Positions 10,351 to 21,845 of a stretch of DNA of 64,000 bases are shown one piece after another. Below the pieces are notes generated by a model that was not told the DNA's origin, did not search any database, and saw only the letters and a list, made by a program, of their open reading frames with translations. Position 1 is the first letter of the stretch, and each line of letters opens with the position of its first letter. Source of the stretch: Lophius americanus (taxonomy: Eukaryota; Chordata; Actinopteri; Lophiiformes; Lophiidae); contig JBBDHG010000008.1 of assembly GCA_037951165.1 (NCBI GenBank), forward strand, positions 8,214,001 through 8,278,000. Reading direction: 5' to 3'. The position numbers were made by a program, and so were the translations under genes.

Positions 10351-13300
10351 CTGATGCAGAGATGTGAGGGTGTTAACATGACAGAAATCACAGAGCACCA
10401 GCGAGAGAAATCCACCTAAAGTCTAATGCCGGAACACAAACAACGATATTTCCATCTTACGTCTATTAAAATTTAACACATCATCCGATCTCTGTCTCAT
10501 CATGACAGGGTTTTAATTTAATTCATCTATTTTCAAAAGAATGGAAATTAGAGCAGGCCTATTACAAATCATTCTTGTCTGTTGGTCTTAAAATCCAATT
10601 CAATGGCAGAACAAGTAATTTAACTTGTGAAATGTTTTAGGAGTAAATCAGTTGCAGAGGACACTCCCTTTATTGCTGTTTGCGGCACTGAATACTGTAC
10701 AAACTAAGAAATAAAACATCACATTCACTGACAACTGTTGTGCCTAGTACTCCCACAAATGTAGGTTGAAACATATGAGAAAAGAAAAGAACAGTTATAA
10801 TAATTACTGAATAATTTCAGCAAATGCATCAAATTGTGTCTATTAAGTGATACAAGATCAAACAAAGTTATGTTTCTTTTACTGGACACAACTACACACA
10901 GTTATGTTACATTTTACTAAAATCCCCAAACCTTTAATTTTACTTATTATACATTAATGCAACTGAATCCCCTTGTTTTAATTGTCAAAGTTGCAAACCC
11001 AACATTGGATGGCCGTAAGTCCAATGTGAGCTTGAACATTTTGATACCCTTCCACAACTCAAACAGGCTACAGAGAATAGATGCATATTGGTTGTTGAAG
11101 TGAGGTCCAACTAAAATGTGTCTGTTGGAGGTTGACAACATCGAGGTTTAAAGGTCAACACAATTTGTATTTTTGACTGACATTAACTTCCTCACCCAGC
11201 TGGGACTGATACCCGGAAGTTCTAGTCCTCACAAGGATCGAGTTCATTTTTATTGATTAAAATAATCATTAACTGAGAATAATGCACAACTTCCCAATAT
11301 AACTCATAAACTTAACTGTAACGTAAATGTTGCTTTATGTCAGATCAAACAGGACAAATGCGTTTTAAAATGAATCAATAATCTAGAGTGGTATTCAGCC
11401 TCCATCCAGGCCAAGCGGTCCTATGGGTGTCTGTTAAACTTTCCTGACCTGGAGTCGCATCTTATAGTATCACTTGTATCCCTCTCATATTACTCTATTA
11501 CTCATATACCTTTATGTGGTAGATATTAAGTTTGGAAAAGTCATAATGTTAAAGATGTCGTAAAAATAACCGGGCTCGGTCCCTTCATCTGTATAATATT
11601 CAAGGAGTTCTTCACTATCCTGTCTTCCAGCAGATTTTTTTCAAAACTCATCCAACAGCGGTAGTTTGGTGTCAGAGGGAATGGTCTCTCACGGGTAAAC
11701 AAACATTTACAGTATAGGGATTGGAACAATTTACACCTGAACAGTTTTGGAAAATATTTGGTAAAGGATTCAGCAGGATAAAGTCATGAGTTTCTATCAG
11801 CAGTAGCTAGCTAGTATTAGCCTCAAGGGTTGGAACATTTACTACTCTTTGGCAGCATTTTCATTTTGGCGTGGGGATCCCGCTCAGGACACTCTGGTGT
11901 CATCATTCATATTTAAACGTTTGATATCAATCAGGACGGCCTTGAAGAGATCAGGAGGTTTAAGATCTGTAAACGCCTCACCAACCAAGGTCCCTAATCA
12001 GATTCCTCTTCTGATTGTTGGGTTGAATTGGGATTAAATCGACCCGAACGTTCTACAGTCAGAGACTGCTTGGTCTCGTGAAAACATGTCATGTCAAGTG
12101 ATTTTTCAGCCTTTGGGATATTCTTGGATGTTACACCAAACACACACACACATTTGAAGGATCATTAGAGGTTCCTTTTGTTGAGATGATGATGGCTTGT
12201 GACTGTTTTTAGCTTCCACCAGCATATCAGCCAGATGTAATTGAAGAAAATGGCTGAAATGGAAGACAGTTGAGTGTAACAAGTTCCGGATGTCAGATTC
12301 AGATGAAAAACCTGAATGACCGCTCATAATGCTCCTCCCTTCATAGCAATGTTTGGCCCTCACCCGAAGAGATTCTCTCTGCTCATAATCATCCTGTAAG
12401 TGACTCTGAGTCTGTTTGATGAATGCCTGAGGAAATTTAAAGAGATATATTCCAATACTCAGTGTGCGGTTTTAAGGTTTAGCGGTTAAAGCAAAATGTT
12501 GCAGTGGTTTCCTGTGAGATGAGACCTGATTTGCTGTTGCTTTATTAATATTTTGTCTCCTCTAAAGCGAAGAGAGCAATAGGGAAATCTTAACGGTGTG
12601 ACTGATGTGATTAAGCATAGGGACTCCCCCTGATCAACACTGCGAAATGACGCCTCAATCATCGGTGACGGAGGTTGATTATACCAAAAAGGAGAGTCTG
12701 ACGGTTGAGATGACGGAAGATAAACAACACGCAGGAGAGGCAAAGGTTCCGACTCTCATGGATGGGAATCTAAGGTAAAATAATTCAGCCACCGGTAAAA
12801 TACTATATTGGTTCGGTCTCCCTGCATCCAACTTTGTGACAATGAAGAGATTACCAGTGGGGAAATACATACAGATAGCAGTTACAGGATTTTGCATGCC
12901 TCCTAATTGAAGTGTAAAGGATCAATTCAAATGTTAAAAATGCACCTTTTTATTAGAAACCATCTATATTCAGTAAACTTTACTCAAGTACCAATATACA
13001 TTTTCGGAAAAATAAAAAATAAAAGAAGGAGCGAAGGACCTTACCGAAGAAACAGTAAGGTCTCTAAGGTTTTAATAAAAACAGATCCTATTTTCGATTA
13101 GGTAAGCTATATATTTGATCGATGTGTTGCAGCAATCTGACTCATTGGATGTATTCTGAAAATGGCAGCCTATTCCAGTCTCCATTTTTTTCCCCTACAT
13201 GTGAACATTATCGAAATATTCTTCATGCATTTAATGCCAGTGCAGGCGTCCTAGTCTGCATAATTATTCCTTCGACACTGTCGTCCAGGAGAACCCTTAG

Positions 13301-13394
13301 AGTATCCTGGGCTTAACATACACTTTACAAAAAAGCACTCTTTAATATGTCTCAAGGTAAAACTTAATCCATAATCCATCCATCAGTTTTCTTC
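10351..13394. other. Unique non-coding stretch
   Basis: I see no gene, LINE, SINE or DNA-transposon signature. The open frames are all under 90 codons without recognisable motifs. Confidence 0.45.
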
Positions 13395-13965
13395 CATTAT
13401 TCTGACTGAGATGGTGGAGAGTAGTACAGGACCACCACAGGGGACTGTTCTGTCTCTTTCTCTCTTTAACTTGTACAACTCAGATTTCAGTGCAACACTG
13501 GGCCGTGCTACCTGCAGGAGTTTTATGACATTGCAGTGGTAAGGTGTGTAAAGGTTGAAAACAAGAGGAGTACAGAGCAGGGGTTGATGGATTTTGTCAC
13601 CTGCCGCTGAACGTTGTTAAAACCAGGGAGATGGGGATTGATTTCAAGAGGAACAGGAACAACCACTAGACCACTGTGCAACCTGGGGGAGAACGTCACA
13701 GTGGTTGATACTTACAAATACCCGGGGGTGTGCCTCGATAACAAGCAAGACTGGAAGATCAACACTGAGGCTGTGTACAAGAAGGGGATTAGCAAACTAT
13801 TTCCTGAGGAAGCTCAGATCCTGCATCGTATGCAGCAAGCTGCTGGAGATCTTCTACCAGTCTGCTGTCTCCAGTGCACTCTTCTATGCTCCTGTGTGCC
13901 GGGGGAGAAGCATCTGAGCCGGAAACAACAACAGCAGACTGATCTAACTGATCGGGAAGGCTCCG
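13395..13965 (+). mobile_element. Non-LTR retrotransposon RT fragment
   Basis: Across shifted frames this encodes the reverse-transcriptase palm and thumb of a LINE. 'GPPQGTVLS' and 'LFNLYNSDF' come first, then a degraded active-site region, then 'YKYPGVCLDNKQDWKINTEA' and 'VYKKGISKLF', with 'LRKLRSCIVCSKLLEIFYQS' in another frame. Related fish LINEs read YKYLGVxLDxxLDW and YKKGxSRL there. The YADD-type box is not intact and there are frameshifts and stops, so it is a dead copy. I do not assign a clade. Confidence 0.75.
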
Positions 13966-15675
13966 TCATTGGCTGCAAACCGGACGTCTATCCCGGTAGA
14001 AGGAGGCAGGTAGAGTTGTTGTTGGGATTTCTACAGAAAAAGATGATCCACTGGGGTGACCCCAAAAGGTAACCGCTGAAGAACATTTGGGGCCCTTTTG
14101 TACTGGCAACAGGTATTCCATGTTTCCCACTACTCTGTTGCGTTTTTGTCAAATATTTGTGTGCTGCCACCAAAAAGAGTACATGTATGGTTATCTTTGT
14201 TGATCCGTTCACAGTAATGGGGAATCATTTTGCTCACATTCACCTGGTATTGAGGTTATGGCCCATCCTCATCTGTGTAAATTGAGGTTTTCCAGTTGCG
14301 GAGGCATCTGTGTGCTTTGCACATTTTTTTTGTTAATTTGGCCTTAGTCCCGGGGATTCCTAGAAGTTCACTATTTTTTAGTTCATTATTTATTCAACAT
14401 CCAATCGTTGTCTCGACATTTTAGTCGTATTTTTGTCAAAGTAAACCCTGAGTATTTTAGTCTAGATTACTCTCCCTGGTGATGCAGGATGTTGGTTATC
14501 TGACAGCAGCAGAAAATGACAATGCTGCACAAGCCAGCCAATCATCAGACTATCCGGATTTAGAAAATAAATCAGTTAAATTAATGTTTTAATTTAGTCT
14601 TGTCTTAGTGTGTTATTTATCTGTGTCCTTTCCTCATTTTAATCTTGATAAAAGGTTATCATGGAACAATTTTCATCATAGTTTTGGAGTTAACGTAACA
14701 TTACTCCCCAGCTACAATCTGCAGCTCCTCCCAGGATTCCCAGGCATTCTTAGGCAAGATAATGGATTTTATGTAATCCTGCCAGCAGGGTGCCTCAATC
14801 TCAAAAAGCTGAGGAAACTAACTAGTCTGATGTTTACCACCTTAACTGGTTCCATTACAGCAGCTTCATTGCTTTAGACACAGCGCAGAGCCCATGATCC
14901 TAAGTGAGGGTTGGAACTCACAACCGTAGGCTCCAACCTCAGTGGTTTGATACAGTGGTCACATTGATGTGCCGCATACTGCCTGTCTATCCCACGGCCC
15001 AGTTTCCCATTGTTGATTTGAAAAATGTATCAAAGCCTCCATTTAGAAATACTTTCTCATAGGATAAAACTTAATGTTAAAATGAGTGGTTCAGTGTTTG
15101 TCTCTTATCACACATCCTATGAATAAATAAGAACATAAACTTGGAGTCGGGAGTTGCTGATCCTCACAGACACAGGGGACTGTTTGTTTTCCAGTCAAAC
15201 CAACTGGACATCTCGGTCGACAAACTTTTGACCTGGCGGCGTCTTCTTCTCTGCATTGACTAGCTGCTGCTAGAATGCGTTAGTCCACAGCTAACTTAAA
15301 TCTTTGATGGCACCCAGGGTTCCCTATATCAATAACTGAGGGTTTGCTGTTTGCTGCTGGTGTCCATTAAAAAAACATTGAGCTCCAACAGGCATAGCGG
15401 GCGATCGTTCATAAGAATGAATATGTTAATCACCCTACTGAATTATTGGGTGGGTTGTTTTCTTTGCCTGAAAAGTGAATTTATACCTTGTGGACTGTGT
15501 TTATCCACTTGAGTGCGTTTGGTTGTGATATGAAATCGGAGAAGACTGAAGGAAACTCTGGTGCATTTGCAGACACCAAAATTATTTTCAGACCAAATGT
15601 GAAAAATTCAGGAACAGAAATTTGACTTAAAGTTGGCTTGTATAGAAGCAACAGAAAGATTGCTAATTTGAACTT
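13966..15675. other. No gene recognised
   Basis: Unique sequence. The plus-strand frame at 14608-14877 and others lack recognisable motifs. A tRNA B-box-like 'GTGAGTTCCAACCC' occurs on the minus strand near 14910, but no matching A box was found. Confidence 0.4.
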
Positions 15676-15700
15676 ATCATCATCATCATCATCATCATCC
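15676..15700. repeat. (ATC)n microsatellite
   Basis: About eight perfect ATC units. The Asp run in a minus-strand frame is its translation. Confidence 0.95.
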
Positions 15701-15756
15701 CCAGTTCTCATCATAGAATCTCATCATCGTCCCCAGTTTACATTTCTTGTCCTTCT

Positions 15757-16020
15757 TATGGGGCGGCTGTAGCTCAGTGGCTAGATCGGCCATCTACCCA
15801 CCAGGCTAACGGCTACCTACTCAATCGAACATCGGAAGGTAGCCAGTTCAAATCCCACCAAGCTCTACCCGTCGTAGGGTCCTTGAGCGGGACCCTGAAT
15901 CCCTAGCTCACTGGGCGCTTCAAAGGCCATCCACCGCTCCCTCACGGATGGGTCAAATGCAGAGATATCATTTCACTATGTTGTAATGTGTAATGCAGTA
16001 TGTCATCAATAAAGGATTTC
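15757..16020 (+). mobile_element. tRNA-derived SINE
   Basis: The head carries a pol III A box TAGCTCAGTGGC (15770-15781) and a B box AGTTCAAATCC (15845-15855). The body has 'GTCCTTGAGCGGGACCCTGA' and 'GATGGGTCAAATGCAGAG..TTTCACTATGT', features of a widespread teleost SINE type, and ends near ATCAATAAAGG. The A-to-B spacing is about 75 nt, longer than in a tRNA, because roughly 30 nt (around TAACGGCTACCTACTCAATC) appear inserted. Confidence 0.85.
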
Positions 16021-18361
16021 TTCCTATGCTTGGCAATTCATAAGTAAACACAAGGTAGTACCTCATGAAAGATTTAAAAAATTAGTAATATGAGTAGATA
16101 AATGGACGACTGCTCTACCTCCTAAACCACCGTCCCCAAGGATTACTGGTAGTATATACTACTTATAATGTCAAGTTTGGATTTGCTGACAATTTGCACA
16201 GAGGTAGATCTATGATGGAAGGGTTGATTACATTTCAAGGTCAAATATGGAGTCTTGATAATGTTTAAACTTTCCCTGACTTTGTGACATAAAGCCCAGT
16301 GTTCTAGTTTGACATCTAGACGCCATTAATACCGTCTATGCAACCTTTTCAAATGGTATTTTGCCAAATATGTCCTGTGTAACATTTATGATCAGTTGAT
16401 CATAACATAAAAGCAAGAATTATCAGAACTGTCGTCCCTTGAATATAACCCAAACTTAAATGTATAAGTAATAATAACTCAAACAAATGGCTTTGTTTGC
16501 TGGGCTAAGTCACATTATTACCTCAGATGTCAATGATTTATATTTTTTAAGTCTTAACAATTTAAACTACTATTTTAGGCCAAAAAATATAAGTTGGCTT
16601 TTTTACAGCGTTGTTGCTTCTGACCTGAGCTGTTGTTTTGGAGATTTTCAAGATTGGCATCTTGTTTATTACTGCTTGATATGTAGGCAAAATGTGACTC
16701 TGCTATATCACACGTCACACCTCTGTTGCCTGCAGTATTCTCTCCAGAATCACAATAGCCACAGCATTGGGCCGACAGTTTACTGTAAATCTGTGAAGAG
16801 AGGCGGCGTAGAGACGTGTCTTCGTTGTAGCCATTGTGCATTTAGATGTTCATCTTATGGCATGTAAATACAAATGTCTGAAGTATGTGGCGTTAATATT
16901 TTCATTATTTATACGGAAGTAGAGGTGTTGTCAGTTTCGTGTTTGTGTGAATGGTTATTGATTAAGTAAAATCATGTCCTCTGATCATTTGAGGAAAAGA
17001 TTTAACTCGAGGACTCTAGTTATTCTAGACATCTGTTTTAACAGAGAAGATTCCGGCACGCACAGGTGTGAATCTCACCCCGAAATCTTGACATACTGAT
17101 CCAGCAGGATTATTTTATGGTTAGAACATCAGGGCCAATCTACCAGGTCACACTATCTTGCATCATTCAGACAGAACAGTGCCAGAAATAATAGTATTTT
17201 ATTTTCTCTATCTGTAATCATATATTAATCATGAATTCATTGTAACTGAAAATCTTTTACTAGTCTTTTTTCTTTTTAAAACCATAGAGATGCCATCATA
17301 GCAATTTATAAATACTATGAAGGATGTAATCTGAATGTCAAAAAAATCTTTCAAACTAAAGCAGTTCACTTAGAAAAACAGAAACTGAAATTACATCTCA
17401 GTTACAAATGTAAGATGATTTATGGCTATAGAACCTGGTATTTGAGAAACTGTATTTTTCTGCAGGCATCCTTTGAAACCCACGCAAAGACGAGCGGAAA
17501 GTAAAGAGAAAGGAAAAGCAATATTAGGAGATGAGATGCGGAGACAGGAGCTTTGTTTGTCTCATTATTCGTAGGCGTATCAGCATCCTAACACAGTGGA
17601 TCCACGTTGCCAATCCTTTTCTGGAGGCAGAGGCTAAGTAAGCACGCCGCCACTGCCAGCAGTTTGTTGGCAAACGCCAACCGCCACCTGCTGCTGATGT
17701 CGAGGTGGCGTTGCCGCGACCTGGCAGATCATCTGGCATCCAGAGTGCCGGCAACATCCCCCGAGGGCCAGCTCCGTCACCGGTAGGCAGCTTCCATATC
17801 TGACTCCTGAGGATTTCAAGGATGTAATGTACAATGTGGGATACGTTTCCTGTCTCACTGCTAAGAACAATTCAGATGAGTGGGAGAGAGAAGAAGAGAG
17901 AACAAGAGAACACAGAAGAACATTAATCATGCTGACAACAAAACACACAAAACATGTAGTTAGTTGAGCGTTTTCTTTTGTCTAATGAAATAATATTTTC
18001 TCAGCAACGACTGCTGGAATGTAACCAGGTACATAATGGAACAATTTTTGAGAACAATTTTATCAATTAACCTTCAATTCTGGTAGACCGGGGGTTGCCC
18101 TTTGGGATAGCCGTGAAAAGCAGTGTTAGGCACTGCAGTGAATTCTATTGTATAATATATTTCTATGTTTTGTGTTGTATTGTCATACCTTTTCAATTTT
18201 TGCCAACTTCCTTTATTTACATTACATTATTTCTCTATTATGCATCATGATTAACTCGTGAAAAGTATCAACATTGGTAATTTTTATGCTTTTCAATTTC
18301 ATATGGGTTACTGGTTTTACCATAAGGCCCTAATGGAAACAGCTGTCGCCCACAAGTAGAG

Positions 18362-18362
<1 letters not shown>
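16021..18362. other. No gene recognised; one GC-rich patch
   Basis: Mostly AT-rich unique sequence. At about 17560-17790 a GC-rich, CpG-bearing patch contains 'CCTGGCAGATCATCTGGCAT'. Short frames cross it on the minus strand but have no recognised domain. Confidence 0.4.

Positions 18363-18413
<51 letters not shown>
18363..18413. repeat. (GT)n microsatellite
   Basis: About 25 uninterrupted TG units. The Thr-His run in a minus-strand frame is its translation. Confidence 0.97.
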
Positions 18414-18416
<3 letters not shown>

Positions 18417-18627
18417 TACAAGATGGATTTCCTTGTGAAGATTCATATGAGCCACTTTGAATGTAATCAGACATATGGTTGGGAAGTAACGGTTAAAACT
18501 GTGTTATTTCCTGATCTCCGTACAATAAAAGTATAACATGACAACTACAAGTGAGACATCCTTGAGGCGGTTCATATGAGGTAATGAGTTTTTTTCAGTT
18601 AAAGCTCTATCCAGTGATTAAAATATT

Positions 18628-18708
18628 ATCTACCAGAGTAAAATTTAATGTATACAAGATAAACCTCCCGACTCTATTCAAACTTTGGACTAAATCGGAC
18701 TAACAGTC
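18628..18708 (-). repeat. Unclassified interspersed repeat, copy 3
   Basis: A short internal fragment of the family on the minus strand. It has CCAGAGTAAAATTTAATGTAT, then 'CTTTGGACTAAATCGGACTA', the reverse complement of the 'TTTGGTCCAAAT' region in other copies. No terminal stem-loop is present. Confidence 0.45.
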
Positions 18709-19369
18709 GAGTCGAGAGAGAGTTAGTCGAGTAACAGTCGAGTAATATATCTCATTAACACAAAGCATCTTTGGTGGCAGTGGCAGTGTTATTTAAGTGT
18801 TCCCTTGATTGTCTTGAGAAGTGTAAATGAGCGATTTAAACCTAACTTAACAAAGCTCTTCAGATTCTCCAGTTCTTCTTGATACCAGTGATGTTATTTC
18901 TATGCTTGTTTTTCTGAAAGACTGAAACCAACACTGTCCTGCTGCCTAAACCCGCAGCCTTCTCACAGCCACTGGCTGCATGTGGACTTTTGCAAGTAAA
19001 TATTGATATTTATGGACGGATTATCTTTCTTCCACTTCTGACTGGAGAATGATGGAGGCAGCAGAGGAAATTACATATGAAAGCCCCAAGCGTATTTTCA
19101 CTTCAGAGGGTTCCTCAAGCTCAAGCAAAGAGGGAGAAAGAGCGAATCGTACTCATGTTTGCTCCAATTTAAACTGATATGGGGTCAAATTTGACACTTC
19201 ATCTTCCCTTGAGGTTATTTCTGAAATCCATTGATCACATTTATAACTTTAAGCGAACACAGGAATGAAGAAGACAGCTTAAAAAATAAATTCCTGCATC
19301 ATATTGATAAAACTCTCATTTAAATGAAGATCACACATTTTGGCTTTTTTCTCTGTGATTCAGAGAAAC

Positions 19370-19500
19370 AACAAGCCCTTGTCCCGGCAGCTCGCCCACA
19401 CCGTGATGATTTATTAATTACCTCTAATCAATTAGAAGCTACGAGGAGGCGAATGCACACTAATAACTATTGACGGCTAGATAAACAGATGACAGTTCAT
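19370..19500. other. Candidate conserved non-coding element
   Basis: A unique block with 'GATTTATTAATTACCTCTAA' followed by TCAATTAGAAG, several homeodomain-type TAATTA/AATTAG cores, and GC-rich flanks. This is a composition-based suggestion only. Confidence 0.22.
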
Positions 19501-19838
19501 ATACAGACATTTCAAAACGATAAACTTTATAGTAAAACCACAAAGAATGCTGCAAGAAAATGAAAGGATGGATGGATGGATAGACGGCTGACTCAACAAG
19601 GAAGATCAGGAAATCCGCTTCCTCTTGGGTTTCCATGGCCGTATTGTGATGGGTTCTGGCTCAGAAAGTGTTTTTGCTTTGAATTATCACCAGAACTCGA
19701 CTGCCTGTCCAGTGCTGATTAAACCTATTTGAGCTTCCCAAAATCACAAAAAAAATCTTTATTCCGAAATTTATTGCCACAACAATCAAATGAAAATCAT
19801 ACCAAATAAGAAAACACCTTGGGAAATCACGATGCCAT

Positions 19839-19857
19839 GCATTATGGGAATTGTAGT
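19839..19857 (-). promoter_or_regulatory. ZNF143-type motif
   Basis: On the minus strand the site reads ACTACAATTCCCATAATGC, very close to the ZNF143/SBS motif (ACTACAATTCCCAGAATGC). Such motifs mark promoters or chromatin contacts but also occur inside some repeats. No promoter or exon is evident next to it. Confidence 0.45.
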
Positions 19858-20189
19858 TTTTTTATTTAAAATACCAGTGATTTATGAGTGCTCACTTAAT
19901 GTCGATTGTTACGCTTTAAAATATGTCATATTTAATATATGTAATGACTGCTACGTTCCAGCTATGATTTCACCTGTCTCCATTTATATGCATGTCAGAA
20001 AGAGTACCATAGGACAGATTTCCACAAATCTGTAACGATGGAGCCAAGCCAGGAGAGAACAGAATCTGGAATGAAGTGGTGGATCTATCATTTATTTCAG
20101 TTCCTTTAACAGTGTGAGTTATTTTCAAGATAATATTTATACTATTTATATCTCCAAAAAGTCCAGTATATTATTTATGATCTGTAAAT

Positions 20190-20400
20190 GAAGTGGTTCA
20201 GGCATATGTTTAGGATGCCTCATGAGGGCCTCTCCTCTCTTAAGGGGTTTTCCAGACATGTCCAACAGGGAGGAAACTGTGGGGTAGACCCAAAATTTGC
20301 TTTAGGGACTATATGTCTCATCTGATCTGGGAACGCTTTGGGATCCCGAAGGGGTAGAGCTGACGAGTGTTGATCAGAAGAGGGACAGTCTTATTTTCCA
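20190..20400 (+). mobile_element. RTE (Rex3-like) LINE 3' fragment
   Basis: This reads as the C-terminal end of a fish RTE reverse transcriptase: 'GGTTCAGGCATATGTTTAGG', ATGCCTCATGAGG, 'CCAGACATGTCCAACAGGGA', 'CTGGGAACGCTTTGGGATCC', then GGGTAGAGCTGACGAG. The family normally reads ..WERLG(V/I)PxEELEEV in this region. Frameshifts mark it as dead and 5'-truncated. Confidence 0.8.
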
Positions 20401-21717
20401 ATGTATTTAAGTCTGTCTCTATGTCCACGTTTTCAGATCATTGCATTTCATTCCCCTTGAGCGTTGGATTTTGAAGTTGTTACACGTGGAAGCTTTTTGC
20501 TTCTGCACTCAGGCCTGGTTTCCCCCCAAAGTCTATTTCTTCATTTATTAAATTCATCCCAATGCCTATATTTTGCTTTTTCACGAAAACAATGTTCTTG
20601 TTCTTCAGATCATTTTTGTTGCATTTTGTTATTTTTAACGACAAGTTCCTAAAGAATGATATAAATTTGATCCCATAAATTGTGATTAAGTGGGAAGTAA
20701 GGCATCCAAATGTGTCTGTAATTTTTGAACAAATAATGTTATTTTAATGACAATTGCATCAGCAGAGGTATTTAAACTAAAGGGAGTGCTTTCTAAATTA
20801 ATTAATTTTTGTTGTCTTATAGAAAACCTCTTGTTCCCTTTATGCCTCTTGTGTTCTCACTCTTTTTGTGCTAGTGTACTTCATTGATGTTTGGTGCTGT
20901 CTTTTTTTTGCCAACTAGTTTCACCTTAAAATGTATTTCTGAAAAATGAATGTTCCTGTAATTTGGAAAGTAATTATAACTTTAACTTTCTGTATTCTTT
21001 TCTTCCTTTCTTGAATCGATTTGTTGGTAATTTATTTATATTTTCTTCATCTCTGAAGTGCTCAGTGCGTTTTGAGAAGAGCGTTATTTTAAAGATCATA
21101 CATCAACTAGAGACATATTGAGTTTGATGTTTCTGCCTCTTTTGTTTGGCCTCTTTGGCTCCTCGCAGCCGTTCACTTTACAGGAGTTACTTTCTTCTGT
21201 GTGGTTGTTCAGCTGAATCTGATTCAAGTGTCTAACAGGACAATTCATCAGACCAGTTTCCTCTAATATCCCTCCCAGGGTTCACATCCACAGGCAGCAC
21301 AACAAGCATCCGGCGTTTTATCTGTCAGGATAACATGTGAGCAGTGTGATTCATTGACCTCTGACCCCCCTTAGTGTTTTTCCTCCTACAGCATCTCTCT
21401 TTCCATCCTCCCACTCATCACACTACCTTCCATCATCCCTCCCACCCAGTGGCCCGTTCTCATCTGTATGGCGCTTAATTTTTTCAGAGAATTTCAATCA
21501 ACAGCAAGCGTTGCTCTGCCACAGAGAAGAAAAAACCTGCCAGCGCGCAACGGTTTCTGCTTTTACTGTCAAAAAATAAGATGACGAATTAAGAATATAT
21601 TTGGACGTTATTTCCATCACCATTTCCGTCCGTTTTGGAACCAGACCAATGAAGGGAATTGCTTGTGCAACACAGGGCATTCTTTTTCTTCTTGAACTCC
21701 ACAAATTAAATTTGAAA
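20401..21717. other. No feature recognised
   Basis: AT-rich unique sequence with short open frames only. Confidence 0.45.
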
Positions 21718-21845
21718 ATATGTCCAAAAAACATTTTTTTTGCAAGAACAAACCTCCCACTGGGGAGTAAAATATGATATATACACAATAGATCTCCTCC
21801 AGTTGATTCAAATGCACAGAATTTGGACTAAATCGGACCAACAAT
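21718..21845 (-). repeat. Unclassified interspersed repeat, copy 4
   Basis: An internal fragment on the minus strand with 'CCCACTGGGGAGTAAAATAT', GATCTCCTCCAGTTGATTCA, and 'GAATTTGGACTAAATCGGAC'. It lacks the terminal stem-loop. Confidence 0.55.

Larger units (their letters stand above)
18709..20189. other. Unique stretch with small motifs
   Basis: No gene recognised. It holds a (GGAT)n run at 19566-19586, a candidate conserved block at 19370-19500 and a ZNF143-type motif at 19839-19857, listed separately. Confidence 0.4.

Noticed and set aside
14880..15000. tRNA-derived SINE on the minus strand
   Set aside because: Only a B-box-like stretch is visible; no A box or known body was found.
15757..15860. 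A genuine tRNA gene
   Set aside because: The A and B boxes are too far apart, there is no cloverleaf, and a SINE body follows.
18268..18474. Frame with a Thr-His run
   Set aside because: Translation of the (GT)n microsatellite.
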